Positions 42,487 through 51,010 are shown, numbered from the stretch's first letter. The stretch is 53,053 bases of DNA from Betaproteobacteria bacterium (GCA_021298815.1 JAJTHE010000009.1:1-53053); one strand, 5' to 3'. The notes: generated by a model from the letters alone, not told the origin. Numbers and translations are program-made.

Positions 42487-44099
42487 CGCTGGAACCTCTG
42501 GAGGCTAGTTCGGGTGACGTACCCCCATGCGTGCGGGGTCGATACCCCCGAACGTACCCCCACATACCCCCGGATGTCAAAAACCGATATCGGACGCTCT
42601 CGCACTCTGCATAGAGGCTTGTCCCTAGAAGGCGTTCCGTTGTCGCCGTGCTTTCGGAGCGATCCGGACGCTATCGGACAGCTATGCGGCCTTTCCATCT
42701 GATGCCACATGGAATTGCGGTACTCGATCGGCTTCTCGATCGTCCGGATCGAGCGCTCGATCGGGTCGATCTTCTTCATCATCGCGTAGAGCGAGGTCGT
42801 CTTTCCGGAACCGGTGGGGCCGCACACGACCACCAGGCCCGTGCTCGAGCGGCTGTACTGCAGCAACTGGCGCTCGACCTGCTCGTCGAAGCCCAGCGAA
42901 TGGAAGTCCGCCTGGTCGGCCTGGCGGTCGAGGATGCGCACCACGGCCTCGCGCTCGGCATGGGTCCGGCCCTGGTTGAGCTGCAGGCGGAAGCTGTAGC
43001 GGTCGGTGATGTCCGAGAACTCTTCCTTCAGGTCGCCGATGATCCCGACATTGGCTTCCTGCGGCGCGCGCGCCAGGGAATCCGCGTTCGAATTCTCGGA
43101 CACCAGCTTGTTCAGCATCTTGTCGAACAGGTCTTCCCTGACGGCAGCGAACAGCTGGCCGACGCCGTTGACGTGCAGCTTTATCTTCCCGACACCGGCC
43201 AGCGTCTTGTGCAGGAAGATGTCGTTGGCACCCAGGTAGCAGGCATGGCGGATCAGCCGGCCGTAGATCCACTCGACGTCGTTGCCATCGGCCGCGTCGG
43301 CGCCGCGCTGCTGTCGCTGTCTTTCCTCCCACTGGCTCACCGACTGGCGGAACGCCTGCTCGGTGCGCGCGAAGTGCCGGCGGAAGATGGTTTCGATGGT
43401 GCGCGGGGACGCGATCACCACCTCTACCCGGTACGCCTGCCAGCAGGTCTGTGCCTCGAGGATCTTCTCCGGCTCCGCCACCGCCACCAGCAGGCGCCCG
43501 TCCTGCCGTCCGGCGGGCACGTATCCGGTGAACTCGCCGACCGTCACGGCTTCGAGTTCGCAGGGATCGATCCGCTCGACCCGTTCGTGCGGGAAGTACT
43601 GGCGACCGTTCTCCTCTGCAAGGGCCTGCGCCATCGTCTCCGCGCTGATCAGGCCGAGGTCGAGGACCACCCGGGTGAGCGAAGTGCCCGTGGCGGCGGC
43701 GAACTGCAGGGCTGCCCGGATGTGCGCTTCCCGCACGCCGAGCTTGCGCAGGCGCTGGTCCATGCCCACCTGCGCGGTGACGAGACGCTCGGATTCGTTC
43801 AGTGGCCGTCCTTCCCGCTGCCGTTCGAGGGCCGCTTCGATGTCGGCGCGGGTACAGAAGTCGAGCGCGACCAGCAGGTCGCCGAGCGGTGCGCGGGACT
43901 GTTCCTGCGCATCGAGCGCGGCCTTCAGCGCAGCGCGCGTGATGGCAGCATCGGCGAGCAGCACCTGGCCCAGCAGCTGGCGTGCGCCGGCGCCCTGTCT
44001 TTCCGGACCGCCCTCGCGCCGGTCCGCCGCACCCGAGGCCCCGGGCTCGGCGACGGCAAACGCACCTGCACCACCGAACCAGCGTCCGCGCAGGTCCAT
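42432..44099 (-). CDS. PilQ/GspE-type pilus assembly ATPase, N-terminal half fused to element sequence
   Basis: The genuine part (44099-42693, 469 codons) has two MshEN-like N-terminal modules (LGQVLLADAAITRAALKAAL and LGDLLVALDFCTRADIEAAL; then LTRVVLDLGLISAETMAQAL), a linker, and an ATPase core with GPTGSGKTTSLYAMM (Walker A) and the Asp box TIEKPIEYRNSMWHQME. At the att core the frame runs into the element for 86 more codons (RPHSCPIASGS...), ending at 42432 inside the integrase gene. Walker B, His box and zinc motif are on the separated half at 32898-33524. As it stands no functional ATPase can be made. Confidence 0.87.
   Translation of the reverse strand: MDLRGRWFGGAGAFAVAEPGASGAADRREGGPERQGAGARQLLGQVLLADAAITRAALKAALDAQEQSRAPLGDLLVALDFCTRADIEAALERQREGRPLNESERLVTAQVGMDQRLRKLGVREAHIRAALQFAAATGTSLTRVVLDLGLISAETMAQALAEENGRQYFPHERVERIDPCELEAVTVGEFTGYVPAGRQDGRLLVAVAEPEKILEAQTCWQAYRVEVVIASPRTIETIFRRHFARTEQAFRQSVSQWEERQRQQRGADAADGNDVEWIYGRLIRHACYLGANDIFLHKTLAGVGKIKLHVNGVGQLFAAVREDLFDKMLNKLVSENSNADSLARAPQEANVGIIGDLKEEFSDITDRYSFRLQLNQGRTHAEREAVVRILDRQADQADFHSLGFDEQVERQLLQYSRSSTGLVVVCGPTGSGKTTSLYAMMKKIDPIERSIRTIEKPIEYRNSMWHQMERPHSCPIASGSLRKHGDNGTPSRDKPLCRVRERPISVFDIRGYVGVRSGVSTPHAWGYVTRTSLQRFQRCPLPRSPFATRKPTPSP
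42519..42571 (+). promoter_or_regulatory. Arm-type integrase site candidates, right end
   Basis: Four RTACCCCC octamers at 42519-42526, 42542-42549, 42554-42561 and 42564-42571, alternating GTACCCCC and ATACCCCC, all in one orientation and spaced 23, 12 and 10 bp. They lie between the integrase start and the att core and match the pair at 33581-33600. Confidence 0.65.
42693..42707. repeat. attachment-site core repeat, right end
   Basis: ttccatctgatgcca, identical to 33510-33524. On the minus strand the ATPase frame reads NSMWHQME up to this point and continues into element sequence afterwards. Confidence 0.85.
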
Positions 44100-44100
44100 C

Positions 44101-44637
44101 TCAGCCCCCGAACACGGTGAGCGTCAGCTCGAAGCTGCGCTCGGAGGCGGTGAAGCCGGTCACCGCCACCGGCAGCGCGCGAAAGCTCGATACATAGTCG
44201 CGCAGCCCCTGGTAGTGCCCGTAGGCGCCCTTGATGCGCAGCGACACCGCCCGCAACTGGCCTCCCGTGAAGGGCACCGGACGCGCCATCTCCGACAGCG
44301 GCGAGACCCGGGTGACCCCGCCGCCGGTCGTGACGGCCAGCGATTCGATGCTGATCGCATCGTTGACACGGCGCTCCAGGGCTGCCGATACGGTCTCGGA
44401 CAGCGCGCGCTCGACGGGCTTTCCGGCATGCGGATCTTCGCCCTGCGTGCCGGCCACTGCGCGCACGCGCGCCGACAGCGCCTCGAGCGAGATCGCCTCT
44501 GCATGCATGCGTACGGCCTGCGCCTCGGCCGATGCGGCGCGCGGCTGCTGTCCCCGTGCGGCGAGCACGCTACCGAGGCAACATGCCAGCAAGAGCGGAA
44601 TCAGGATGGTCGCAACGTACGACGAGCGTGATCTCAT
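44101..44637 (-). CDS. GspM/PilO-like pilus biogenesis protein
   Basis: 178 residues from ATG 44637 (MRSRSSYVATILIPLLLACC), a membrane anchor followed by a helical segment (AEAISLEALSARVRAVAG) and a ferredoxin-like end, LRIKGAYGHYQGLRDYVSSF...FELTLTVFG, typical of PilO/GspM proteins that link the inner-membrane platform to the secretin. It overlaps the end of the upstream PilO-like gene by 68 bp and abuts the ATPase gene (1-bp gap). In R64-type loci the gene at this place is pilP, with which it may correspond in role. Confidence 0.65.
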   Translation of the reverse strand: MRSRSSYVATILIPLLLACCLGSVLAARGQQPRAASAEAQAVRMHAEAISLEALSARVRAVAGTQGEDPHAGKPVERALSETVSAALERRVNDAISIESLAVTTGGGVTRVSPLSEMARPVPFTGGQLRAVSLRIKGAYGHYQGLRDYVSSFRALPVAVTGFTASERSFELTLTVFGG

Positions 44638-45805
44638 TGAGGGCTCCGGTGGCATTCAGGCCGCTGCGCACGCAGCCCGAAGGCGGTTCGATGGCGAGCA
44701 CGGCAGCGATCCGTGCCCGTTCGGTGACCGAGTGGACGCTCGGACGGTTCTGGAAAGTCAGGCGTGGCTGGCTGAAGGGGACGGTCACGGTGTATTCGGC
44801 CACGCGTCCCCGGGCCTCGATCGCCACCCTGGCGCCTGCACGCCAGAGCTCGCCCGACCGGTCGAGCATCGACAGCGGATCCATGCCCAGTTCGTGGGCC
44901 AGGGCCGTGGGGCGCCCGAGCATCAGTGCGCCGAGTTCCCGCTGCATGCGGTCGATGTCCTGCCTTGCCTGACCGGCGCGTGCCTCGGCGTCGCGTATCC
45001 GGTAGGTCGTCTCGAACAGGCTTGCCGCACCGCCGGCTGCGAGCAGGACGCTCGCCGCGAGCATCGCGTGCCGGAGGTGGCGGATCGCGATCCCCGACCA
45101 TTCCGGTTCGGACGGATAGAAGGCGACCTCGTCGGCCGCAGCCAGGACGTCGGCCGCACTGAAGAGCACCCAGGGCGCGTCCTCCGGCAGCTTCTGTTCG
45201 TAGAGGACGAGCCGCGCGACGTCGCGCACCGGCTCGTCGGTGACGCTGCAAACGACCGCCGGTTGCAGTGCCGGATCCGGCATCACCACGGCGATCACCA
45301 GCCGCTCGCGAGGCAGGCGCGTGACCGATGCTTCCTCGGCGGGCGCGCACAGGTCGATGAGCACCGCGAACGGCCGCCCGCCGGGTGCCACGGACGCCTG
45401 CCCGGCCCGCTCGAGCAGCCGGTCGACGAGCATGAGCCCGGGCGCGACCGCGCTGATCGCCGGCGACGTGGAGCGCGTTTCGTCCGGCGTGCCGGAGCGC
45501 CCGGGCAAATCCTCGCCTGCAAGGGCGTCGAGGTAGCCCACCGGCGCGGCGTAGATCACGCCATCCTGCTTCGACCGGTTGACCACGCGAACCCGTTCCA
45601 TCGAGAGTCCTTCGCGCACCACATGCGACTTCGCGGCCTCGATGGAGCGCGGCCCGCTCGCCACGCGCCGCTCTTCCGGGTGGAAAGCGATGACGCGCAC
45701 CGTACCCGCCCGCGGCAGGGGGACGGCTCCGTCCGCGCTCACCTGCCAGTGCGCAAGCGTGCGACTGGTGAGGAAGGTGGCTAGGCAGACCGGTTCGGCG
45801 CGCAT
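44570..45805 (-). CDS. PilO-like type IVb pilus accessory protein
   Basis: 411 residues. A cytoplasmic N-terminal half, actin-like or PilM-like in character (IYAAPVGYLDAL, FAVLIDLCAP, LVIAVVMPD), a single membrane helix AMLAASVLLAAGGAASLF near residue 250, a coiled coil (AEARAGQARQDIDRMQREL) and a periplasmic domain. This architecture fits the PilO (PilO2) accessory proteins encoded between the secretin and the ATPase in R64-type loci. The gene begins 6 bp after the secretin stop and overlaps the next gene. Confidence 0.68.
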   Translation of the reverse strand: MRAEPVCLATFLTSRTLAHWQVSADGAVPLPRAGTVRVIAFHPEERRVASGPRSIEAAKSHVVREGLSMERVRVVNRSKQDGVIYAAPVGYLDALAGEDLPGRSGTPDETRSTSPAISAVAPGLMLVDRLLERAGQASVAPGGRPFAVLIDLCAPAEEASVTRLPRERLVIAVVMPDPALQPAVVCSVTDEPVRDVARLVLYEQKLPEDAPWVLFSAADVLAAADEVAFYPSEPEWSGIAIRHLRHAMLAASVLLAAGGAASLFETTYRIRDAEARAGQARQDIDRMQRELGALMLGRPTALAHELGMDPLSMLDRSGELWRAGARVAIEARGRVAEYTVTVPFSQPRLTFQNRPSVHSVTERARIAAVLAIEPPSGCVRSGLNATGALNEITLVVRCDHPDSALAGMLPR

Positions 45806-45811
45806 GGTCTG

Positions 45812-47434
45812 CTAGAGCGATTCGGAGAACAGCGCGTCGTACGCACCGCCAGGGATGACGGTCGCGCGCAGCAGCAGCACGACCTCGCGCGCGACGGTGC
45901 GCTGGTTGCGACGGCCGAGCGCGTCGCCCGCCACCGGCACGTCGACAAGCCCGGGCACGCCTGCACGGGTCTCGTCGCCGACCGAGCTGCGGATGCCGCC
46001 GAGGATCAGCGTGTTTCCCGACTGGGCGACGACCTGCATCAGCGACTGATTGGTGCGCTGGACCGGCGCGGTGACGCGCGATCCCGCGCCGATCTCGAAG
46101 GTCTGGAACTCCTGTACCCGGTTGAGCACCGGCACGATGGTCAGTTGCACCTCGTTGTCGGACAGGATGTCCGGCTGCAGCGACAGCGTCACGCCGTCGA
46201 CTGCGAATGCGGCGGCTGCGCTGGTGGTCGTGGTCCCGCCGCCGGCGCCGGCGACGATCGTGGAAGCCACGTTGGGCACATAGGGCAACTGCTGCCCGTC
46301 GAAGATCACCGACGGGGTGTTGTTCATCGCGAGCACCCTGGGCTGCGAGATCACGCGCACGTTGGTGTACTGCTGCAGGGCGCGCAGGACGACGGATATC
46401 GACCCACGCGTGACATTGGCAGTGGCCGCCGGGGAGAGGCCGGGCACGACGACCGCGCCTGCGCCGAGCAGCGAAACCGATCCGGCGGTGGATCCGGACA
46501 GAACCCGCGTCCAGTCGATGCCATAACGGAACTCGTCGGTCAGGGTCACCTCGACGATGGACGCTTCGATGTCCACGCGGCGCATCGCCACCGCGGAGAA
46601 CCGGTTGAGGAACTGCGACACGCGCCCGAGCGCAGCCCCGTTCGACCGGACGGTGATGTAGCCCATCTCCTGCATCACGTGCACTTCCGCATTGGCACCG
46701 GCAAGGTCGCGCAGGAACTGCCCGAGCCCGGCCGCATCGGTCTGGAACCGGCCGCTGACCGTGAACTGGGCCTGCAGCCCGGTGGCAGCCGGTGGCGCGC
46801 CCTGTGCCGTCGAGCCCGGGCCTGCCGCGGCGAAGCTGCCGGCGGATGCGGCCGTTCCACCCGACACCGAGGCCGCGTTGCCGCCTCCCTGCACCGTGGG
46901 CGATCCCCCGACCGAGTACTGCGCGACCAGCCGCTGCATCACGTGCAGCGGCAGCCGGAAGGTATAGGACGCCACGTCGGTGACCGTGACGGTCCGTCCG
47001 GTCCGGTCGACCACCAGCGCAAAGCCGGCCGCCAGTGCAAGGCGGCGCATGGCCGCCTCGGCAGTGAGGTCGCGCAGGTCCACGGTCACCGGCCTGTTCA
47101 CCTGGACGCCCTCCATGAACAGCACGCTGTACTGATGGTCGCGTGCGAGGTTCGCCAGCAGCGAGCCGAACGGGACGCCGGAGGCCGCCACCGAGACGTC
47201 TCCCGACTCCGGCGTGGCCACGACCGCACGGACCCGGATCGGGACGTCGGGTCGCTCGGTGAGCGCGGGGCGCATGTCGGCACGCGGTTCGAGCGCCTCG
47301 ACGACCAGGCGTCTTGACTCTTCGGCGGCATCCGCGCGGCGCTGGGAGAACGAATGGGCGCATCCCGTCTGCAGGACCGGCATCGCAACGGCGATCACCA
47401 GGACGGACACGGTGTGTTTCAGTCGCTCGGGCAT
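45812..47434 (-). CDS. Outer-membrane secretin lipoprotein of the pilus (PilN-like)
   Basis: 540 residues from ATG 47434, with GAGGAA upstream. The signal peptide ends in a lipobox (PVLQTGC), so the protein is a lipoprotein like R64 PilN. N-domains follow (VSGVPFGSLLANLA..., VNRPVTVDLRDLTAEAAMRR), then a Gly/Ser-rich linker and the secretin domain: VDIEASIVEVTLTDEFRYGI, ISQPRVLAMNN, VQLTIVPVLN, and the C-terminal GNTLILGGI...GVPGLVDVPVAG with the REVVLLLRATVI strand. It forms the outer-membrane channel for the pilus. Confidence 0.88.
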   Translation of the reverse strand: MPERLKHTVSVLVIAVAMPVLQTGCAHSFSQRRADAAEESRRLVVEALEPRADMRPALTERPDVPIRVRAVVATPESGDVSVAASGVPFGSLLANLARDHQYSVLFMEGVQVNRPVTVDLRDLTAEAAMRRLALAAGFALVVDRTGRTVTVTDVASYTFRLPLHVMQRLVAQYSVGGSPTVQGGGNAASVSGGTAASAGSFAAAGPGSTAQGAPPAATGLQAQFTVSGRFQTDAAGLGQFLRDLAGANAEVHVMQEMGYITVRSNGAALGRVSQFLNRFSAVAMRRVDIEASIVEVTLTDEFRYGIDWTRVLSGSTAGSVSLLGAGAVVVPGLSPAATANVTRGSISVVLRALQQYTNVRVISQPRVLAMNNTPSVIFDGQQLPYVPNVASTIVAGAGGGTTTTSAAAAFAVDGVTLSLQPDILSDNEVQLTIVPVLNRVQEFQTFEIGAGSRVTAPVQRTNQSLMQVVAQSGNTLILGGIRSSVGDETRAGVPGLVDVPVAGDALGRRNQRTVAREVVLLLRATVIPGGAYDALFSESL

Positions 47435-47459
47435 CTGCAATCCGTTCCTCAAGTTGCCT

Positions 47460-48773
47460 TCATCGGGCCAGCTCGACCACCAGCAGGCGGTTTCCCTGGA
47501 GTTCGCCGCGCAGCCCAAGGCGGGACAGCGCGCGCCGCAGCACCTCGCGTACATCGGCGCCGGACACCTCCGCGAACTCCTCGACCATCAGCACCGGCAT
47601 CCGCCGGAACTCGACCGCCATCCCGTGCGCGCTCAGGTAGCTGCGCAGGGTGGCCTGCACGCTTGTGTTGGGCTGGAACCGCAGGCGCAAGTCGGGCGAG
47701 GTGTCGGGTGGCACGGACAGGGCGGCGGCGGTCGGTCCGGCCGGCATCGCCGGGTCAATCGCCTGCAGCCGCGCCTGCGCCATCGATTCGACGCCTGCGC
47801 CGGACGGGCGTGTCGCCGCGGCATGCGGGACCGGCATGCCCTCCTGGCCGCCGGCGGCGGTCGCCATCGATTCGCTGCGAGCCGGCGCCGGCTCCGCAGG
47901 GGCGCCGGCGGGCGTGGCACCGGTGCCTGCGCCGGATGCCTGCATCGCCGGGCAGACGGGGCCGTTGCGCAGGGCGACGACATGCACCGAAGAGGCCGCG
48001 GGCGGCCTGACCTGCTCGGTGATCGACGCAGGCGCGACGCCCGCCGCGACCAACAGTTCCCGCACGTGTGCGGCGCGCTTCAGCGCAATGGCGGAATCCG
48101 GTCGATCGCCCTGCGACACGATGGTCACGCGATCCGCGCTCCTCGCCATCGCGATCACCTTCGCCAGGTGGTCGAACCCGCCGGGCCCGGTCCGCAGCGA
48201 CCCGGTACCGAAGGGAATGGTCGCCCGCTGCTCCTCACCGGCCGCCACGCCGCACCCGCGAACGGCCGTTTCCGGTCGGGCCTTTCCCCGGTACTCGATG
48301 ACCGTGGAGGCGGACGAGGCGCCCGCGCTCACTTCGATCCGGTTGCTCAACCCGCGTATCACCAGGTAAGGGCCCTGGACGGCATGCGGAAGGTCCGCGA
48401 CCCGCAGCGAAGAGGCCTGCAGCGGATGCACCGGCTGCAGGAATACGTCCTTCCCATCATCGAACACCACGCCGATGGCCGGTCCACTGCCCTGCACCCG
48501 ATAAGAGAAGTCCAGCGGGAGGCTGCGCATGTCGACCGACGCCCGGACCGTACCGCCCGCAGGAAATGGCCCCTGGGAAGCGGAGCCCGAAGCAGCCGGG
48601 GATATCGCCGATATCGCACAAGCCAGTGGCAGCGAAAGCCATGTCGAAAGCCGCCTGATTCGCATTCGTGGAGGACGGAACACGCGCGACGCGCATCGCA
48701 TGGCAAGCGCAAGCGCAAGCGCGGCAGGAACACGATCCGGTAGCGAAGCCAGAGCATGCATGTTTTTTCGCAT
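47460..48773 (-). CDS. Three-domain fusion: VirB9-CTD-like, OmpA-like, TcpQ/PilL-like
   Basis: 437 residues if started at ATG 48773 directly after the VirB10-like stop; ATG 48665 (MRIRRLSTWLSLPLACAIS) gives a better signal peptide. Region about 75-150 resembles the VirB9 C-terminal domain (GVVFDDGKDVFLQP...HAVQGPYLVIRGLSNRIEV). Next comes an OmpA-like peptidoglycan-binding domain (ATIPFGTGSL...VTIVSQGD...KRAAHVRELLVAAGV). After a Pro/Ala linker the C-terminal 75 residues match TcpQ/PilL-like domains (SVQATLRSYLSAHGMAVEFR...VREVLRRALSRLGLRGEL). It lies exactly between the VirB8/9/10 block and the secretin. Confidence 0.65.
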   Translation of the reverse strand: MRKNMHALASLPDRVPAALALALAMRCASRVFRPPRMRIRRLSTWLSLPLACAISAISPAASGSASQGPFPAGGTVRASVDMRSLPLDFSYRVQGSGPAIGVVFDDGKDVFLQPVHPLQASSLRVADLPHAVQGPYLVIRGLSNRIEVSAGASSASTVIEYRGKARPETAVRGCGVAAGEEQRATIPFGTGSLRTGPGGFDHLAKVIAMARSADRVTIVSQGDRPDSAIALKRAAHVRELLVAAGVAPASITEQVRPPAASSVHVVALRNGPVCPAMQASGAGTGATPAGAPAEPAPARSESMATAAGGQEGMPVPHAAATRPSGAGVESMAQARLQAIDPAMPAGPTAAALSVPPDTSPDLRLRFQPNTSVQATLRSYLSAHGMAVEFRRMPVLMVEEFAEVSGADVREVLRRALSRLGLRGELQGNRLLVVELAR

Positions 48774-50162
48774 TCAACGAGAAAACCCCGAGATCGTGCC
48801 AGCGTCTGGCGGCTCGAGCAAAACATTTCTTTGCACGGTGAGAGAGAATCGATGACCCTGCCGGATCACCAGCGTCGGCGGGAGGTTCCGCGTTCGCCCG
48901 AGGATTGCCCGCGAGGTCTCGACGAGGACAGTCCCGGCAGCCGAGGCCAGCGCCGACGAGGCACCGGGTGCGTTGCCCGGCACGACGACCACCGTCGACG
49001 GTTGCGACTCGCGGCGTTGCACCAGGGAGGCGAGCCCGGCCACGATGAAGCTCGCGCCGAACATGTCCCAGAAGTGATGGTCGACACGGTCGTGCAGTCC
49101 GCTGCGCCCCTGGGCGTCCGTTGCCTGCGTGCCGAGCAGGTCCAGGCTGGAACCATCCGGAAAGATGAGCCGCCGGAACGCAGCGAGCACACGTTCCTGC
49201 CCCGGCCGGACGTCCGAGTTGTAGTCCCCCACGAGGCGCGCCCCCCTGGGTATGAGGAGGTGCCTTCCATGGACCGAATCCCAGATGTCCTGCGTGACCA
49301 TCGCGACCAGCGTGCCGGGCAGTTCGCTGTTGATCTCGGTCAGCAGGACCGCCGGGATCACCGTGCCTTCGAGCACGACGGGTCCCCGCGGGGCGGGACG
49401 CGTAGCCGGAGTCGGCGGCACCGACGATCGAGGCGCTGCCGCTGCGACCTGATCGTTCGCCGCTGGCGACTGCACCTGTTCAGGAAGGCCCCGCTCCGGG
49501 CGCGGCAACGTGTTGGACGTCATGTCGCCACCCTGGCCGATCGCCAGCAGCGGACTGGACCGGGCATCCGCATCACGGCGCTCCTGCTCCGCAGCGAGTC
49601 GCTCGGCACGCGAAAGTGGAGGTTCGGCAGCGGGCGCGAACGCGACGACAGGAGCCTGGCGACTGCGTTCGAGGTTGGTGCCGCCCGGATGCCGTGGCGC
49701 AAGCGGCAGGCTCGCACCGCCATCGTGGGCTGCATCGGCACGCGGGGACGGCAGTGGTGGCAGTGGTGGCAGTGGCGGTAATGGCGGCAAGGTCGACGGA
49801 GCGGGCGTGACCTGCGCGCGGCGCGCCTGGTCATCGATCGTGCGCTCGAGCGCGCTCGTGGTGTCAGGCGGACGCACCTGTGCCGGATCGCGCCTGCCCT
49901 GTCCGGCTGCGGCAACCGATCCTGCGTCTTCGATGTCGCGCATCGACTGCCACAGAACCATCGGCACGGCGATCGTAAGCAGTGCCCCGCCGAGCCACCA
50001 ATGCAGGTCCCGTCGGACCGGAACGCCTTCGGCCTGTCCGCCATCCCGACCCAGGGCCGACCGCCGTGGTGCGGCAGGCGATGCGCGCGGCTGCGCATCC
50101 GGATCCACCAGCGAATCGATGCCGAACCCTCGGCCGGAACCCTCGTCGTCCGGACGGTTCAT
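48774..50162 (-). CDS. VirB10/TrbI-like T4SS core protein
   Basis: 462 residues from ATG 50162 (ATGA overlap with the VirB9-like gene). A cytoplasmic N-terminus and a membrane helix (about 55-72) are followed by a proline-rich region with LPPLPP repeats (125-138), encoded by a 9-bp-type tandem repeat. The VirB10 beta-barrel domain includes LEGTVIPAVLLTEINSELPG, TQDIWDSVHGRHLLIPRGA and LVGDYNSDVRPGQERV. VirB10 links the inner membrane to the outer-membrane pore in T4SSs. A long in-frame upstream extension lies within the VirB9-like gene and is not real. Confidence 0.88.
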   Translation of the reverse strand: MNRPDDEGSGRGFGIDSLVDPDAQPRASPAAPRRSALGRDGGQAEGVPVRRDLHWWLGGALLTIAVPMVLWQSMRDIEDAGSVAAAGQGRRDPAQVRPPDTTSALERTIDDQARRAQVTPAPSTLPPLPPLPPLPPLPSPRADAAHDGGASLPLAPRHPGGTNLERSRQAPVVAFAPAAEPPLSRAERLAAEQERRDADARSSPLLAIGQGGDMTSNTLPRPERGLPEQVQSPAANDQVAAAAPRSSVPPTPATRPAPRGPVVLEGTVIPAVLLTEINSELPGTLVAMVTQDIWDSVHGRHLLIPRGARLVGDYNSDVRPGQERVLAAFRRLIFPDGSSLDLLGTQATDAQGRSGLHDRVDHHFWDMFGASFIVAGLASLVQRRESQPSTVVVVPGNAPGASSALASAAGTVLVETSRAILGRTRNLPPTLVIRQGHRFSLTVQRNVLLEPPDAGTISGFSR

Positions 50163-51010
50163 GGCGAAGACTCGGACAGGTTTTCGACCGGAAAGGCGCG
50201 CAGGCGGGCGGATCCGGCGAGTGGTTGCCGCCGCTCCACATCGACCTGCGACGAACCGAGGCGCAGCAGGAAGCGATCTGCGAGCCGTTGCACGATCAGG
50301 AAACGGCCGCGCAGCATGTAGTTGACGAGCTGCCCCTCCCCCGATTCGCCAGCCACGAAGACGGCCGGCGTCTCCTGCAGCGTGGCCGGCAACTGTATGT
50401 AGGTGAAGCGTCCGTCGTCGAACGCCTGCGAGGGGCGGAACGCGGCGTCGCCGCGAATGCGGTAATCGAAGTTCAGGCGCTCGATGCGCACGCCATCGAC
50501 CGGACCGTCTTCGTCCCGTTGCCCCCCTTGCGGGCGGGTGCGCACGGAAGGCTTCGCATCGTGCGCGTCGCGCGACAGGGCGATCATGTCCGGGAAGGTC
50601 CAGCTCACGCGCTGGTACCAGGTGCCGCCCTCCGGGGAACTGCGCAAGCCGAGCTGGTACGTGCGCCGGTTGGTCACCAGCGTGCCGCTCGTATAGAGAT
50701 CTGCCCGGACAGGCTTCACGAACACGTTCGGCCCCTTGTCCTGCACGATCCACTGCACCGTATCGCCGAGTGCGAAGGCCAGCACCGACTCGTCCGGCTC
50801 GAGCGCCAGGTGCGTCACCGCGCCAGGCCGGGTCAGGACGAGGTAGGAGTCGTTCGGGTCGTAGCGGAAGACGACCAGCCGGGTATCCTGCGGCATCGGC
50901 AACGGCACCTGCTGCTGCGCCGATGCCGGCATCACGCCTGCGCCCGCCACCCCCAAGGCCACCACCGTCGCGATCAGGCCGGAAAGGCACAGGGTCCGCC
51001 CGCCGGTCAC
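50159..51010 (-). CDS. VirB9/TrbG-like T4SS core protein
   Basis: 283 residues from GTG 51010 (GTGA overlap with the VirB8-like stop). A signal peptide (LSGLIATVVALGVAGAGVMPASA) is followed by the N-terminal domain (RLVVFRYDPNDSYLVLTRPG, FVKPVRADLYTSGTLVTNRR) and the C-terminal domain (AFRPSQAFDDGRFTYIQLP, FVAGESGEGQLVNYMLRGRF). It forms the periplasmic/outer-membrane ring with VirB10 (and VirB7, not seen here). The next gene but one encodes a second VirB9-CTD-like domain. Confidence 0.88.
   Translation of the reverse strand: MTGGRTLCLSGLIATVVALGVAGAGVMPASAQQQVPLPMPQDTRLVVFRYDPNDSYLVLTRPGAVTHLALEPDESVLAFALGDTVQWIVQDKGPNVFVKPVRADLYTSGTLVTNRRTYQLGLRSSPEGGTWYQRVSWTFPDMIALSRDAHDAKPSVRTRPQGGQRDEDGPVDGVRIERLNFDYRIRGDAAFRPSQAFDDGRFTYIQLPATLQETPAVFVAGESGEGQLVNYMLRGRFLIVQRLADRFLLRLGSSQVDVERRQPLAGSARLRAFPVENLSESSP

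Larger units (their letters stand above)
33510..42707. mobile_element. Integrative element of about 9.2 kb inserted in the pilus assembly ATPase gene
   Basis: Bounded by a 15-bp direct repeat, ttccatctgatgcca, at 33510-33524 and 42693-42707. In the target frame (minus strand) this encodes W-H-Q-M-E. Removing 33525-42707 joins the two ATPase halves in frame. Content: tyrosine integrase next to the right end, AlpA-like regulator, small conserved gene, Toprim/DUF3987 protein, zinc-ribbon-like proteins, then a lower-GC cargo region with a PEP-CTERM-like protein, a thermonuclease and two membrane proteins. No relaxase, coupling protein, terminase or capsid gene is visible, so it is a non-autonomous integrative or satellite-type element. 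Confidence 0.9.

Noticed and set aside
42519..42571. CRISPR-like repeat array
   Set aside because: Octamers are too short, spacing is irregular at 10-23 bp, and they recur at the other element end, which fits integrase arm sites.
33510..42707. Interpretation of the element as a prophage
   Set aside because: No terminase, portal, capsid, tail or lysis gene is visible; the gene set fits a small integrative or satellite element.
49740..49800. Tandem repeat array in the VirB10-like gene
   Set aside because: It simply encodes the proline-rich LPPLPP linker typical of VirB10 proteins.
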